From Streptococcus oralis (lineage in GTDB: Bacteria; Bacillota; Bacilli; Lactobacillales; Streptococcaceae): a DNA stretch of 64,000 nt. Positions 42,588 through 52,600 of this stretch are shown piece after piece. Both the position numbers and the translations under genes were made by a program. The stretch is from assembly GCF_021497945.1 (NCBI RefSeq), contig NZ_CP046524.1, forward strand, positions 1,213,501 to 1,277,500. The letters are read 5' to 3'. The first letter of the stretch is position 1. Each line of letters starts with the position of its first letter. The notes beneath the pieces were generated by a model, which was not told where the DNA came from, searched no databases, and saw nothing but the letters and a program-made list of their open reading frames with translations.

Positions 42588-45293
42588 TTATTTAGGGGTA
42601 ACAAAATAGATGCCTGATTGTGGTGTCAAGGTACGCCAAGTCGTTACATATAAACCACCAAAGTTCATTTCTGACATTAAGAAGCTACCATCACTATTAA
42701 CGTACTCACAGAATCCAACGTGACCATAGATTGGTGATGCTCCAGCTACACCATTCATGAATACAACTGCAGAACCTGGTTTAGGAGTCGTTGAAATTTC
42801 ATATCCTTGAGCTTGACCACTGTCAACCCACTGATTGGCATTACCTAAATACGGATAAATTCCAATCCCAATCTGAGCAAAGCGATTGTAGACGTACCAA
42901 GTACAATTGCCTAGTTCATAAGCATTACCTGAATAACCTTGGCCTTCTAAAATTGCTTGATCTGTAGGTAGTCCATAAGGGAGCTTATCTTTATACTCTG
43001 CTGGGACTTGTTGACTAGAAATACCTGTTGAACCTCCTCCTTTGTTTTTTAAGAAATTCAACCATTGACGAGCCGCAGATTGCCGTTCTAAGAGCTTGTT
43101 CCCTGGAACTCCCAACCAAGCATTTAAAAAGTCCTCTGAAAGGGCTTCTACGGATCCAGTTGAGGTTACAATTCTTCTAAAGGCTGCCCGTCTAGTCGGA
43201 TCATCTTCTTCTAGCAGAAATTTTGTTTGAACTTCTGCAGACCAAATATCTCCATTCACAGCTTTTGCAAAATTCCACAATGCAAGAGCACGAGGACCAG
43301 TAAATTGACCAATCCCAATCCCGATATAGTGCAATCCATTGACCAGATAACCTCTTTCGTTTAAAGGTAAGGTAGGATACATAGCTTGAAAGGCTCCCCA
43401 ATTGCCAACTAGATTTTCTGCAGTAGGCTCTTTAGCAACCTTATCAAACTGATTATTGGTTAGGTAGTCCGTTTCATATCGTTTAAAAGTGATGGAGCTC
43501 TCAATATCAAATCCTCCCAAAACAGTTGCAATCCCTTCATCAGTTGCTTCGGGTATATTCTTTTTGATTGCATCCGCAAAAGCTCTTGCACGTTTTCCCT
43601 TCTCTCCAGATGTTTCAATACTGCTAACAACAGACGTTGCTTGTGTGTACTCTACACGCTGGAAGTAAAAACCGACATTGACATAGGTCCAACTCTTTTC
43701 AACATTACCATCTTTGTCTTTCTTATTTGATCGATCAGGTTCTAGCTTTTGATAATAGACTGTTTGATTTCCTTCAGCAGCCACCTTTCCGATAATATCC
43801 CCAGACTTAACATGGTCTCCTGTTTTGTAACGAATCGTATCTACGTTCTTATACAGAAACTTAGAGTCTTGATCACTAATTTCTAGGTCATTCCCATTTA
43901 CTTCGACTTTTCCATCTAAAACGGCTAATAGAGTCTGACCACCTGAGGCCTGCAGAACAGAACCATTAAAAATTTCCGTCCTAGTTTTATACCCAAACCG
44001 CTCAATAATTTGAAGTGGAGTTTGCGATTCAGGCTGATCTTCTGTATAAAATGGATTATCTAGCTCTTGTAGCAACATATATTTTCCGCTATCTCGAGCA
44101 ATTTCTAATAGTTCTTTATACTCTTCTAACTCATCCTCACTCAACTTGTAGAGGTCATTTTTAGTATAAAGATCTTCCATTGTTTTAAGATTATCTTTAT
44201 CCCCATTCAAATTCTTCCATAAGGTATCTAAGTAAAGCTTCCCTCGATTATTTTGCGAAAAATACTTGTTCCCGTCTATACGAAGTTTATCTGAAATATC
44301 ATCATACTTATAATTCAAGTACAAAAGCGGATCATCAATTTTTGTCCAATAATCTACCTTATCATTAGATTTTTCACGATCCAATTTTGAAAGATACAAC
44401 CAGGTATCATTCATATCAAACTCATCTTGACGGGTAATTCCTGAACTACCAATACCAAGAATTGCCAGAAACAAAAGCAAACCAAAAGAAATCAGATACG
44501 CCTTTAAGCTAAATGGATTTTTGATAATGCTTCTAATCGGTTTAGAACCTACACGGTAGACCTTCCTGGCCTTCTTGGCAGCTTTCCCAGCTTTAGAAGC
44601 GGCCAAACGTTTCTTATAGTCCTGGATACGACGTGATAGCCGTCCTTCCCAGGAAAACTCTCTTGGAGTTCGGGTGAAACCTCTCCCCTTAGCTTTATTA
44701 TAGAATCTATTTCCTAGACTATAGCTTGATTTAACTACTCCTTGGCCAATCTTACCGCTATATTTCCCAATCGTTTTGGTACGTTTCCCTTGAATCTGAA
44801 TATCCTGATACCGATATTTAGCACGTGCTAAATCTGATAGCGTATCATCCTGATGCGCTGCAGAACTAGCTTGTTGACTCGCAGAACGTTCTAAAGCCTG
44901 TTTAGTAGCACGATAAAACTTCTTCTTACGTGAACCACCATTAGCCTCTTGAGCAACTTTGAAGACTTTTTTAGAAACTCTCTTCTCTAGTTTTGCCTTA
45001 TCCAGTTCTTTCTTGAGTGACGCTAACTTTTTAGCACCTTCTGGAGTTAATGATTTTCCTTGTTTCTGTAAACTTTTATATGCCTTTTTAAGAGATTTTA
45101 CCTTGGCCTTTGAAGCTCTAAATTGTTTACGACTCTTCTTCACTATATGGCGCTTAGAACGTGTTTGTTCTTTTAGCTCCTTCATTTGCTTAGCACTATC
45201 TTGTTGAACAGTTCGGTAATTATTCCGAACCGTCTCCAGTTTTTGATCTAACTTATGACCGATTGTGTTTGGTCTGCCTTGATCCTGATTCAT
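42588..45293 (-). CDS. VirB1/PrgK-like peptidoglycan hydrolase (tail-lysozyme plus CHAP)
   Basis: Opens the cell wall for the transfer channel. 901 residues: a long, very basic cytoplasmic region (1-260), a membrane helix (about 264-284), a LytM/M23-like segment (about 430-520, no clear zinc ligands), a phage-tail-lysozyme-type domain (about 570-770; the Glu in GGFDIESSITF is a candidate catalytic residue) and a C-terminal CHAP amidase/peptidase (795-901) with C797 (GNCTWYVYNR) and H858 (YGHVGF). The arrangement is that of pCF10 PrgK, which also has three such modules. Confidence 0.88.
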   Translation of the reverse strand: MNQDQGRPNTIGHKLDQKLETVRNNYRTVQQDSAKQMKELKEQTRSKRHIVKKSRKQFRASKAKVKSLKKAYKSLQKQGKSLTPEGAKKLASLKKELDKAKLEKRVSKKVFKVAQEANGGSRKKKFYRATKQALERSASQQASSAAHQDDTLSDLARAKYRYQDIQIQGKRTKTIGKYSGKIGQGVVKSSYSLGNRFYNKAKGRGFTRTPREFSWEGRLSRRIQDYKKRLAASKAGKAAKKARKVYRVGSKPIRSIIKNPFSLKAYLISFGLLLFLAILGIGSSGITRQDEFDMNDTWLYLSKLDREKSNDKVDYWTKIDDPLLYLNYKYDDISDKLRIDGNKYFSQNNRGKLYLDTLWKNLNGDKDNLKTMEDLYTKNDLYKLSEDELEEYKELLEIARDSGKYMLLQELDNPFYTEDQPESQTPLQIIERFGYKTRTEIFNGSVLQASGGQTLLAVLDGKVEVNGNDLEISDQDSKFLYKNVDTIRYKTGDHVKSGDIIGKVAAEGNQTVYYQKLEPDRSNKKDKDGNVEKSWTYVNVGFYFQRVEYTQATSVVSSIETSGEKGKRARAFADAIKKNIPEATDEGIATVLGGFDIESSITFKRYETDYLTNNQFDKVAKEPTAENLVGNWGAFQAMYPTLPLNERGYLVNGLHYIGIGIGQFTGPRALALWNFAKAVNGDIWSAEVQTKFLLEEDDPTRRAAFRRIVTSTGSVEALSEDFLNAWLGVPGNKLLERQSAARQWLNFLKNKGGGSTGISSQQVPAEYKDKLPYGLPTDQAILEGQGYSGNAYELGNCTWYVYNRFAQIGIGIYPYLGNANQWVDSGQAQGYEISTTPKPGSAVVFMNGVAGASPIYGHVGFCEYVNSDGSFLMSEMNFGGLYVTTWRTLTPQSGIYFVTPK

Positions 45294-45303
45294 AATGAGA
45301 CTC

Positions 45304-47667
45304 CTAAGCGTCTGTTGCGACTAAGTTATATAACTTAGTATTCTTAGGTATTGGATTCTCAAATGGCACTACAACTGGCCCTGCTACTATTAAGCCAGTA
45401 CCTTTAGCTTTTGGTCGAGCCAAGTAGCGAATCTGTTTGTCAGTCAGATTGACAATCTCCTTTAAGATAGCCAAATCCTGGGGCTTTTGTTTGAGCAAAA
45501 TCATGAACTCGCTATTTGAAAGCAACTTCCGACCTTCTTCAACAGCAGCCAGCGTTTCTACGTTCTGGGTAATTCCTGTTGGAATCGCACCGTATTTCCG
45601 AATCCGTGAATACAATGTAGTAAAGAAATCCGCTTGTGCCTTGTTTTTAAATAAAATCTGCATCTCATCAAAGTAAACCCAAGTAGTACATTTTCCTTGA
45701 TTTTCTACAATTTGATTCCAGATATAATCCTGAATAACCATCAAAGCGAATGGCTTCAATTTGTGAGACAACTTCTTCAAATTAAAGATAACAAAGCGAT
45801 GATTGAGATCCACGTTGGTACTGTGAGCAAAAATATCTTGAGAACCAGTTGTATAGGTTTCCACTGCCAAAGCTAAATCTTGAGCTTCTGGCTCTGGTTG
45901 TTCCTTCAATACCTGGTGCCACTCTTTTAACGTTGGTGTAAAATTCTCTGTCAAATATCGCTCATAAGTCGCACCTGTTACCCGGTCAATAATCCCAATC
46001 TGTGCATCTGTCACCTCAGATAGAATTGATTCAAACAATCCCATCAATAAGTTTGCCTTATCTCCAATCGGATCGTCATCCTCATCGTCCAAACGATCTA
46101 GATCCGGCAGATCTAAAAGATTGATATGTGTTTTAGATCCAATCGAAATATCCACCATCTGAGCACCGAAAGCACGGCCAATATCAGAATATTCATCTTC
46201 GGGATCCACAATGATTACTCGATCTTCTGGATATTTCAGCAAAGTCGGAATGACTTCTCCACCCTTGATAGTAGTAGACTTACCAGATCCAGAGGAACCA
46301 AGCACGACACCTGAACCCGTATTCAGATCACGTTTTCGATCTAGTGTAATGATATTGTTTGATAACTGATTTTGGCCATAGTAGCGGGCAAGTGAGCTGT
46401 CAGACTTCAAATCCACGTTAGTAAAAGGGACTTGCGTAGCAATATTAGCTGTAGTCATCTTTCTCATGAAATTCTTCTTCACATTTACGAAGCACTCACC
46501 GATAGGTAAAATTGTATTTAGAGCCTCTTCCTGGTAATAATAGAGATCTTCAAATTCTACCCCTAACTTCCGGCCAGCACGCTTAATCTTTTGTTCATTA
46601 CGTTGTAGTTCCTCCTGGTCATCTGCCTTAAAATACACCGCAATAAAGCCAGAGAAGATTTTCTGATCATACTCAGTAATCTCATCTCGCCACTTCTTAG
46701 TAGCTTCTGAGATTTCTTGGTCACGACCAGCAACGACCGCATCATCAAAGATACCAGATTGAGCAGCCTTACGTTTAGAACGTAATTTCCCAATTTCAGC
46801 ATCTGTTTCTGCATCATCAATCTTCTCTAAGATTTCAACATTCTCATAGGGTTCTGCATGGATCGTAATAGCTAGCTCCAGCCCCAGTGTCGTCAAATCT
46901 CGAATAAGACGATCAGACATCCAGTTAGGATAGCGACGTGCATAGAGCACCTTGCACCAACGATCATCTATAACCATCCGTTTTTCCTGGAATTCAATCC
47001 GGTTTGGAGCAATAAATGATTTCGTTGACAGACCAGATAAAGCAATTTCTTTGTAATCAAAATTGACATACGGGTTATCTCGTAACAGTTCAGAAAAGAC
47101 CTTTAGACGATCCAAACCATTCATTTCCTTAAATGTAATATCAGATTCCTGAAATTGCGTTCCCAGGGAAACTCCAATATCTTGTAGTAACAACTGAGCC
47201 TGTTTTCGGTCGTCAGCGTTCGTTGAAATGGTCACATACTTATGTACCTCGAAGTTGTTAGCATGTGTTGTAAATCGCTCCTTAATCATCTCATTTAGCT
47301 CCTCACGATAGTCATCGTAGCCATCGTTTGTTTCTTCAAACAAGATATTCTGCAAGGAGTTATCCGATACTCGACGGTTGATTACTAAGAGTTGATAGTT
47401 ACTACCTTCATCCAGTGAGTTGAGAGCATCCATCGTTGTATCGATGATACTCTCTTTTTCATCTTGTTGAGCTGTCGAGTAAGAAGCATCTCCCAACATA
47501 AAGCTCCGAGAATACTTCTCACGTGCAATGTGCATCAATCCGTCTTCATGTAGTAGTGTATAATTGATAGTATTTTGTGTCGTAGGTTTCATCTGACGAC
47601 GCAAGCGTTCAATTTTTTTCTTTTCTGCTTTTTCTAGTTTTTCTCTTTTGCTTTTGAATAAACTCAT
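45304..47667 (-). CDS. VirB4/PrgJ-like T4SS ATPase
   Basis: A 787-residue ATPase powering the channel. Walker A VVLGSSGSGKSTT lies near residue 455 and Walker B VYFDEMQILF near residue 660. The C-terminal half is the RecA-like domain, with LSNSEFMILLKQKPQDLAIL as in other VirB4 proteins. Its 5' end overlaps the PrgI-like gene by 59 bp, an unusually long overlap. Confidence 0.93.
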   Translation of the reverse strand: MSLFKSKREKLEKAEKKKIERLRRQMKPTTQNTINYTLLHEDGLMHIAREKYSRSFMLGDASYSTAQQDEKESIIDTTMDALNSLDEGSNYQLLVINRRVSDNSLQNILFEETNDGYDDYREELNEMIKERFTTHANNFEVHKYVTISTNADDRKQAQLLLQDIGVSLGTQFQESDITFKEMNGLDRLKVFSELLRDNPYVNFDYKEIALSGLSTKSFIAPNRIEFQEKRMVIDDRWCKVLYARRYPNWMSDRLIRDLTTLGLELAITIHAEPYENVEILEKIDDAETDAEIGKLRSKRKAAQSGIFDDAVVAGRDQEISEATKKWRDEITEYDQKIFSGFIAVYFKADDQEELQRNEQKIKRAGRKLGVEFEDLYYYQEEALNTILPIGECFVNVKKNFMRKMTTANIATQVPFTNVDLKSDSSLARYYGQNQLSNNIITLDRKRDLNTGSGVVLGSSGSGKSTTIKGGEVIPTLLKYPEDRVIIVDPEDEYSDIGRAFGAQMVDISIGSKTHINLLDLPDLDRLDDEDDDPIGDKANLLMGLFESILSEVTDAQIGIIDRVTGATYERYLTENFTPTLKEWHQVLKEQPEPEAQDLALAVETYTTGSQDIFAHSTNVDLNHRFVIFNLKKLSHKLKPFALMVIQDYIWNQIVENQGKCTTWVYFDEMQILFKNKAQADFFTTLYSRIRKYGAIPTGITQNVETLAAVEEGRKLLSNSEFMILLKQKPQDLAILKEIVNLTDKQIRYLARPKAKGTGLIVAGPVVVPFENPIPKNTKLYNLVATDA

Positions 47668-47983
47668 CTTTCGTATACATTCCTACCTTTCTAAATTCTG
47701 TCTCATAGGTTCTTTGTTGGATCCGGAAAAAGAAATCGATTTTTTCTTTAATCCGCATTCGCTTGGTCATGCCTGTACCGTACATTGCCCCAGGAACTAC
47801 AAATAGAGCATCCCAAAGATAAATGTACCAATCAGGTAAACCAAAGAAATATATCGTAATTGTCCCTGAGACAGCTATTATCAAACATACGTAGAGAACA
47901 ATCATTCTACCTGTTAATCCAAATAAAATTGGTCTGTCCTCGGTTTCAAATTCTCTTAAAAATTCTGATCCAATTTTTTTCAA
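47609..47983 (-). CDS. VirB3/PrgI-like membrane protein
   Basis: A 124-residue protein with two membrane helices (about 27-48 and 54-72) and a long basic C-terminal tail. Starts with a cytosolic EFETEDRPILFGLTGRMI segment typical of PrgI-family proteins encoded just before VirB4. Its last 19 codons overlap the virB4 start region. Confidence 0.82.
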   Translation of the reverse strand: MKKIGSEFLREFETEDRPILFGLTGRMIVLYVCLIIAVSGTITIYFFGLPDWYIYLWDALFVVPGAMYGTGMTKRMRIKEKIDFFFRIQQRTYETEFRKVGMYTKDEFIQKQKRKTRKSRKEKN

Positions 47984-48039
47984 TTATTTTCCTTTCATAC
48001 AAAATCACATTGATCAATTCTAATTTTTCTAGACATGGA

Positions 48040-48789
48040 TTACACTCCTAAAAGTTGCTTAGCTTTTCGACTGGTTCCAACAAGTGTAAAGATGTATATA
48101 ACACCTTTAGCGATTGAAGCCAATGCTGTTCCCCAACTTCCACTAGATCCTGCCGCAACTTTTAACATATCTGTAGTGACTAAACCGTTATATACAACAG
48201 ATACCACAATTAGAACAACTCCAATAAAGGCAGAAGCAGCAAAGTATTTCAGGAAGTTAATCGTAACAGAGCGTAAGGAATCCATCATAAAGAACGTCAC
48301 TAATAATGGAGCCAAGGCTTTGAGCATATACAAATCTAAATATCGTAAGAAGATGATGATTCCCAGCGTAATATTAGCAATAAATTCAGTTAAACCGCCA
48401 ACTAGACCAAAAATCAGTTTTTCAAACCAGCCTTTGACCGCCCCTTGCGCATATTGATATTTATCAAGTTGTGAGGGTACTACATGGGCAATTACCTTCA
48501 CGACAATATTAAGCAATTCCAGAATGGCATCACAAATTTGGGATGAGGCCGAAATCAAGATGAAAGCAAATAAATACTTCATCAATGCCTCTAGCCAAAT
48601 CTTCTGCGTTAGCGCACCTCCCCTCGACTTGACCATTTGTGACCATGATGCCATTTCAAACCAGAAAAAAAGACCTAAAAGGATATACCCAATAGGTCGG
48701 ACAGCATTGGCCATCATGGTTACAGCTTGGTTAGTATCAAAACTGTAACTGGAAAGAGAGCTAGTCAACTCTCTAATATCTAAATTCAT
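48040..48789 (-). CDS. VirB6/PrgH-like polytopic T4SS protein
   Basis: A 249-residue membrane protein with about five to six hydrophobic segments, including IGYILLGLFFWFEM, FGLVGGLTEFIANITLGIIIFL and the LKALAPLLVTFFMMDSLRS segment typical of VirB6/TrbL-like proteins. It should form the inner core of the translocation channel. Between the VirB2-like and VirB3-like genes, as in pCF10. Confidence 0.82.
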   Translation of the reverse strand: MNLDIRELTSSLSSYSFDTNQAVTMMANAVRPIGYILLGLFFWFEMASWSQMVKSRGGALTQKIWLEALMKYLFAFILISASSQICDAILELLNIVVKVIAHVVPSQLDKYQYAQGAVKGWFEKLIFGLVGGLTEFIANITLGIIIFLRYLDLYMLKALAPLLVTFFMMDSLRSVTINFLKYFAASAFIGVVLIVVSVVYNGLVTTDMLKVAAGSSGSWGTALASIAKGVIYIFTLVGTSRKAKQLLGV

Positions 48790-48798
48790 AGGCTACTC

Positions 48799-49026
48799 CT
48801 AAAATTTTAGCTGTGATAATGCTGCAACGATTGCGGCTGCAATCCCCGCAGAAGCTACGGCCAGAAATGCACCATTAATCATAGAATCAGAACCATCATC
48901 TTGCCTTTGCTTATCTTTGTTCTTTCTTCCTTGAATATAATCGACCGCACCATTCCAGATCCAGATAAGACCTGTAATTGTTCCAACAACACCTAGACCA
49001 GTAATAATTTTTGTAATAATTTCCAT
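48799..49026 (-). CDS. VirB2/PrgF-like small membrane protein
   Basis: A 75-residue protein with two membrane helices (IITGLGVVGTITGLIWIWNG and the C-terminal FLAVASAGIAAAIVAALSQL) joined by a charged loop; no cleavable signal evident. Size and position before the VirB6-like gene fit PrgF-type VirB2 analogues. Start at 49026 is chosen over the upstream in-frame ATG because of the GAGGT site. A strong terminator hairpin sits only about 30 bp upstream. Confidence 0.7.
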   Translation of the reverse strand: MEIITKIITGLGVVGTITGLIWIWNGAVDYIQGRKNKDKQRQDDGSDSMINGAFLAVASAGIAAAIVAALSQLKF

Positions 49027-49057
49027 TTTGATTTTACCTCTTTTAATTTTATTTATA

Positions 49058-49091
49058 ATAAAAAGCACTGTAGAAATTACCTACAGTGCTT
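49058..49091 (-). terminator. Strong hairpin terminator ahead of the T4SS core genes
   Basis: AAGCACTGTAG / CTACAGTGCTT, an 11 bp perfect stem with a 7 nt loop followed by TTTTATT on the minus strand. It lies between the 138 aa gene and the VirB2-like gene. Confidence 0.85.
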
Positions 49092-49112
49092 AGCACGGTT
49101 CTATTTTTATAG

Positions 49113-49529
49113 TTAATCAAATTCTTCACGATAAATCGTCCGAATAGTAGCTACCAGAAGAGCAAGTACAATCATAATAGGAACCTCAATATGTGGATAT
49201 GGAATGAAATTAGTTCCGCCTACAGGAATTGGAAATTCACGAACTTCGCCATCAATCCAAGCACGTTGAACAAAGCCCATAACATGAATTCCATACCACC
49301 GAAAAACATCATCTCCTACTGAAGGACTGACCCAATGTAAGATATCAATCAAAAGCCAGAATGGCAAAAACATAGCTAACCCAACACAGCATTTAGATAC
49401 AATCCAAAATATAATAACTCCAAAAACTGATTTTACGAAATTAATACACCAAAGAATGATATAAAAGGGAGCCGTAAAAATTCTAATAATAGCTACCCAT
49501 AACCAGGAAAAATCACTCCCAAATTTCAT
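49113..49529 (-). CDS. Membrane protein of the transfer region, 138 aa
   Basis: A 138-residue protein with about three membrane helices (residues 9-30, 33-58 and 115-130) and a hydrophilic loop containing GTNFIPYPHIEVP. Not recognised by family. It lies between the antigen I/II-like gene and the VirB2-like gene where pCF10 carries small prg genes, so a T4SS accessory role is likely. Confidence 0.65.
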   Translation of the reverse strand: MKFGSDFSWLWVAIIRIFTAPFYIILWCINFVKSVFGVIIFWIVSKCCVGLAMFLPFWLLIDILHWVSPSVGDDVFRWYGIHVMGFVQRAWIDGEVREFPIPVGGTNFIPYPHIEVPIMIVLALLVATIRTIYREEFD

Positions 49530-49600
49530 AATCCTACTCCTCCACGATTTATCATTATTATACCATAAAAATAGCTTATTTTAAAGATTCCTAGAGTATT

Positions 49601-52600
49601 CTAAGCCTCTTTTTTCTTGCGCTTGCTGTAGAGCAATCCTGCAGCAGCACCCCCCATTGCCAGACCAGCTAACAGCAATTCTGCAGAGGCCTGCTCACCT
49701 GTAGATGGCAGGCTTCGTTCTGGTTGTTGCGGATGTTCTTCAGGAGTTTTTGGCTCTTCTGGAGTATGAGTCACAACCGTATTGGAAACAACTTCCACAC
49801 CGTTAACTGTATGATAGTAAGTATTTTCTACTGTTCCTGACTGAATGCGTGTCATTTGTAGATATACTTCTGCTTGAAACTCTGATGTCTCTAAAATTGA
49901 CTTCAAGAAAGCATCATCAAAGCTAATATCTACTTTACCTTTAGCCTTGTCTACCACTTGACTGGTAAACTTAGTTAATTCATCACCAGCTTTAAATTTT
50001 TGACCGTCACTTGTTTCAAAATCTACAGCAGCAAATACCTTGTAAACACTCTGATAATCATCATGTGTCTCATCGTAATCATCGCTAAATTTATACTCAA
50101 ATAGCTGTTCTGAGCGATCTTTTGGTATCAAGGAACCAACTAATTTATAATTAAATGTTTGATTCAGTTTTACCTCTTTTCCATCCAAGCTTTCTTTGCT
50201 TAGATGGTCGATTACAACATCTTTCTTTGGTTCAATCTTTGGAACATTATTGACTACTGTTTCAGTCACATAGGCCATCCCAAAATCAATTTGGTAGGCT
50301 GTATTCTCATACTTACCACCTGTCTGACCCAATTCCTTCTTAACAGTCATTGGATTAGTAATCGTCAGAACTTCTCCAGTTTGAACGTAGGTCTTGTAGA
50401 ATTCCTCTGGATTCTCCGCCTCAAATACTTGAATCGCTCCTTTAGGGGTAAATCCTTGTTTTTTCAAAGATTCTTGAACTCCTACTGGAGCTTTGTCTAG
50501 ACTTTCATATATAGTAGCTCTCAACCCCTTAACTACTTGACCTTTAGAATCAGTCACTTGAACACCATCTTGATTGATCGTAACAGCTTCTTCTGGGTAA
50601 TCATCAACGATATAGAAGCCTTTGCCAATACGATCTTTATCTACTTCAATGCCCTTGTATTGGCTATAATCTGCCGTTACCTTGTAGTAGTTGACAGAGC
50701 CTGACAAGACCTGTTTCCCATCGATGTTAACACCTTCCTTGTTAAGATTCTTTTTGGTTGGTTTAACAGTAGGAACATTATTTACAACTGTATCAGTTTG
50801 ATAGCCATTACCGAAATCAACTTGGTAAGCCGTATTCTCAAATGATTTTCCTGTATTTCGCAATTCTTCCTTAGTTACCATTGGATCAATAATTGTAACA
50901 GATTTTCCTGCCTTGATATATTTGTTAAAATAGGCTTCTGGATCATCCACTAAAAATACTTGGAAAGCTCCCTTAGGCTTAATTTCAGAACTTTCTAGAA
51001 AAGCTTTAACCTTATCATTATCAACAGATTCAATAGAATCGTACTGATACACTGAAATACCAGAAACTTCTTTTCCTTCGCTATCAATATAACGAATATC
51101 TGATTTATTAATAGTCACTGCCTCTTCTGGATAATCATCAATCGCACCAAAGCCTTTTAGAATAGCAGATGGAGCTGCCTTTATCCCTTTATACTGATCA
51201 TAATCCAAGGTTATACGGTAGTAATTCGTTGAACCAGCTAGAACTGTCTTTCCATCGATGATAACACCATCCTTGTTATGATTGTGTTTGAGAGGTTTGA
51301 TCAAGTTGTTATTCGGATTGTCAGGATCATTCGGTTTACCTGGGGTTGTTACCTTAACAATATTTGAATAAGACTCAAATTCATTATTCAAATTCAGGCG
51401 GAAGTTGTTCTTATAGGTTGCACCATCATTCGTTACTGTACCATACACTTTAAGAACAGGTGCGGTAAATACTTTAGTTAAATCCAAATTAACTTTAGCT
51501 AAACCTTCAGACTTCAATAACCCTTTTAACTGATGTTTAGCTTTATCATAAGTTATTGTAAAATCTGAGTTTTGAGCTACAGTTTTTGCTAAATCAAGTT
51601 GATACCCTTGAGGTAAGTTATCTGTTAACTCATAAATTGTAGTTTTCTTACGATTAGCAGCAAGAGGTTTAGTTTTCAACTCCCAAACAACTTCTGATAA
51701 CTTGGGTACTGACGAATTATTCACATTTGTACCTGCAGAGTTCTTAACCAACTTTTCTACAGTAGGCGTAGTTTTCAAGCGAGTGTATGTAACCTTAATT
51801 TCTCTCGGTGCGACCTCATTTGGCACAGGTTTTAAGTCTGGTGTAGGAGGTTCACTCGGAATAGGAACGTGAGGTTTATCTGGTTCATCTTTTGGTGAGG
51901 CTAATAAAGGTTTCTCCGTAGGAGGTGTCAATGGAGTCTTATCCTTCTCCTTATATTTAGGTTCTAAAGGTCTTGGTTTTGTAGATTCACTTGGTTTAAG
52001 TGGCGGTTTTGGTTCCTCTAGTTGATTAATAACAGAGCGACCACCCCATAGTTGGAACGCAAACCCTGATGAAAAGATTTCATCATCATTATCCTCTGGT
52101 TGCCCGTTAGCTCTACGCTCATCATTCCAATACTTACGGTAAGAAGCTGACTGCGACTCTGTATAGGTACTGAAAGGTTTATCTCCATAGTGTAAGTAAG
52201 TTAAGTGTTGAACAGAACCATGACCGGCACTTACAACAGAACCCTCTGGGATAGAATTGTAATCATCTACATCGGTATAGTAAGGGTCACCTGCTTTATA
52301 AAGGTTCAACCCACTTGGATCATCTTTCTTATACACGCCATCAGATTTCACACCCATCCAATAGTTTTTCCCATTGACTGTGGTTTCTTTAACAGAAGAA
52401 CCTGATGGGTTGATTACAGTGCCCGTGTTACCATCTCCATAAGTATGTCTTACGGCTTGTCCAAAATCTAGGTCAGAGTAAAAAGAGACTGAACCTAAGT
52501 CGATAGGTTTACCTGTTTTCTCATCATAGTAATGAATATCCCACTCAACATTAAAGTAATTATATGGGTTGAAGTTAACTGAAGAAGTCTCCGTATCAGT

